Positions 4,020 to 5,178 of a DNA stretch of 5,178 bases are shown here, piece by piece. Both the position numbers and the translations under genes were made by a program. The stretch is from Desulfobacteraceae bacterium (GTDB lineage Bacteria; Desulfobacterota; Desulfobacteria; Desulfobacterales; UBA11574): NCBI GenBank assembly GCA_002868985.1, contig PKTV01000400.1, forward strand, positions 1 through 5,178, in the 5' to 3' direction. Position 1 is the first letter of the stretch; each line of letters begins with the position of its first letter. The notes beneath the pieces are model-generated. The model was not told where the DNA came from and did not search any database. It was given only the letters and a program-made list of their open reading frames with translations.

Positions 4020-5111
4020 ATGAAACTCAAAAATAAAATATTTTTTTGCTTCGGAAAAGCGGGAACATTAACGGTTCTTTCTCTTTTCTTTATCACCATT
4101 TTCACAGGATGTACCGACAATAATGACAGTTCCCCAAAAAATGCCGGCATGGAGTTTGTTAGCGATCAGGCAGCCATTCTCTCAAACGCCGAGAAAAACC
4201 ATATTAAACAACTTGGCAGTGCACTCTTAAGGGATATGGATATCCATATTATGGCCGTTGTGCTAAAAGAAAGCCCGGATGATATTAATAACAAAGCTGT
4301 TAAACTTTTTCAAGAATTTGGCGTTGGCCGGACAACCAACGGCGCGAAAGGCGTGCTTTTTCTCATAGACCCGCTTGGAAAACAGGTAAGGATCGAAATC
4401 GGATACGATCTTGAACCCATATTCACGGACGGCTTTACAGGATATATTGAAAGAAGACAGATGACGCCGTTTTTTCAGGCCAATAAAGTAGGGCCGGGAA
4501 TCGAGGCCACTATTGAACTTTTGGTCGGAAAGGCGCTTGGAAAAATAGAGACCTTGAATTACACAAAGCCGGAAAATAAGCAGCAGACCGTCCGATTTCT
4601 ATCAGGAGGAGGAGGTTCTCGATTAGATGTGGAAATCGGTTCAAGGAACATTGAAAAGGAGGCTTCTCCTTTGGCAAAAAAATATCAAGCCCAGCCGTCG
4701 GTAAAGGATACGGTTGATAAATATATTGAAATACTCCATCTGCATATCAAAGATCCCGAACTTGGCATTTATACCCCTGAAACCAGAAAGTTCTTCAGCG
4801 ACTGGGTGGTAACCGACGCCCAACAGGACAATGAACTTCAAGTCATAAACAGCGCGATGTCCACAGCTAATATTTTCACCAAGGATAATTTAGCGGTCAT
4901 CAGTTTTTCTTATGATCTTCGTCAGGCATCACCGTTTTTTCTCGAAAAGGGCAGCCAGGGGTGGATGTTGGATTTTGCTTCAATGAGCAAACTTATTGGG
5001 TTCAATCACAAAAATCAATGGCACTTGAGGCAAAGAAACCACAAATATATGTTTGGGTTTAAAGGGGTTTATTTTGACAAAAATGGTTTTCCACATAAAA
5101 ATAGTCAATAA
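4020..5111 (+). CDS. TPM-domain lipoprotein with C-terminal extension
   Basis: A 363-residue exported lipoprotein. The start is set at ATG 4020: it gives a clean signal peptide (MKLKNK, then a hydrophobic core to residue 28) and a lipobox FTGC with the lipidated Cys at 31. An in-frame ATG at 3966 would add 18 polar residues before the signal. Residues about 45-175 are a TPM domain (YgcG / TPM_phosphatase family): FVSDQAAILSNAE, LFQEFGVGR, NGAKGVLFLID and the signature RIEIGYDLEPIFTD (124-137). TPM domains have been linked to phosphatase activity, metal binding and photosystem II repair; the role here is unknown. The usual glycine-rich tail is reduced to SGGGG (195-199). An unrecognised soluble domain of about 160 residues follows (TVDKYIEILHLHI…, LAVISFSYDLRQASPFF…); an NTF2-like fold is a guess. 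No strong ribosome binding site precedes the start. Two hairpins follow the stop. Confidence 0.88.
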   Translation: MKLKNKIFFCFGKAGTLTVLSLFFITIFTGCTDNNDSSPKNAGMEFVSDQAAILSNAEKNHIKQLGSALLRDMDIHIMAVVLKESPDDINNKAVKLFQEFGVGRTTNGAKGVLFLIDPLGKQVRIEIGYDLEPIFTDGFTGYIERRQMTPFFQANKVGPGIEATIELLVGKALGKIETLNYTKPENKQQTVRFLSGGGGSRLDVEIGSRNIEKEASPLAKKYQAQPSVKDTVDKYIEILHLHIKDPELGIYTPETRKFFSDWVVTDAQQDNELQVINSAMSTANIFTKDNLAVISFSYDLRQASPFFLEKGSQGWMLDFASMSKLIGFNHKNQWHLRQRNHKYMFGFKGVYFDKNGFPHKNSQ

Positions 5112-5157
5112 CCACCCCTAAAAAGGGTGGCTTGATGGTGACCCTAAAAGGGTCTTT
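5112..5157 (+). terminator. tandem hairpins after the lipoprotein gene
   Basis: CCACCC (5112-5117) with GGGTGG (5125-5130), loop 7, begins immediately after the stop codon. GACCC (5140-5144) with GGGTC (5150-5154), loop 5, follows and is trailed by TTT. The two share the core ACCC(C)TAAAA(A)GGGT, so they look like a duplicated unit. The second has only a short T-run, so termination is plausible but not strong. Confidence 0.55.
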
Positions 5158-5178
5158 AAAAAATTACTCACCGCGGAG

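Noticed and set aside
3959..4150. Minus-strand open frame of 63 codons at the lipoprotein start
   Set aside because: Antisense to the signal peptide and TPM start; no ribosome binding site or recognisable domain.
4641..4841. Minus-strand open frame of 66 codons
   Set aside because: Antisense to the C-terminal domain of the lipoprotein; no supporting features.
5164..5178. CACCGCGGAG at the window end as the start of a dispersed repeat
   Set aside because: Resembles repeats seen in some genomes, but the window ends after a few bases, so nothing can be supported.
1..5178. CRISPR array, tRNA, rRNA, toxin-antitoxin pair or phage defence genes
   Set aside because: No regularly spaced repeats, no cloverleaf or rRNA sequence, and no recognisable defence or toxin family was seen.

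Overview
The window looks like a piece of a moderately AT-rich Gram-negative genome. An anaerobic delta-proteobacterial lineage (Desulfobacterota) is my best guess. That rests on the family mix (a ZnT9-like cation exporter, a TPM-domain lipoprotein, MerR-like regulators, a small Cys-rich protein) and on the style of the intergenic repeats. No marker gene fixes the taxonomy.

Layout: (1) 1-691, plus strand: a regulator with an N-terminal MerR-like helix-turn-helix and a C-terminal receiver domain, the reverse of the usual response-regulator order. (2) 692-1048: a long gap with a possible frameshifted minus-strand gene remnant, a good sigma70-type promoter (980-1008) and a short inverted repeat. 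(3) 1049-1627, plus strand: a second protein with a MerR-like N-terminus and an unrecognised C-terminal half. (4) 1781-3720, minus strand: a run of genes and gene pieces. In transcription order these are a doubtful 62-residue ORF, a CDF-family cation efflux protein, a truncated gene tail, a FlbD-like small protein that overlaps that tail by one base, and a 62-residue protein with four clustered Cys and a His. (5) 3643-4019: a gene-poor, repeat-rich junction with a large imperfect hairpin and a heptamer tandem repeat. (6) 4020-5111, plus strand: a lipoprotein with a TPM domain and a separate C-terminal domain, followed by two tandem hairpins.

The genes do not form one obvious pathway. The minus-strand block is tightly spaced and probably co-transcribed in part. 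The sure members are the cation exporter (metal export across the inner membrane), the two regulators (transcription control, one probably governed by phosphorylation) and the envelope lipoprotein. Several intergenic segments carry hairpins, short tandem repeats and GACCCC/GTCCCC-rich stretches, which suggest repeat insertion and gene decay. I found no CRISPR array, no tRNA or rRNA, and no complete transposase. I found no convincing new multi-gene system. The leads most worth following are the reversed-order regulator, the coupled FlbD-like gene behind a truncated partner, and the perfect hairpin that holds the end of the exporter gene.
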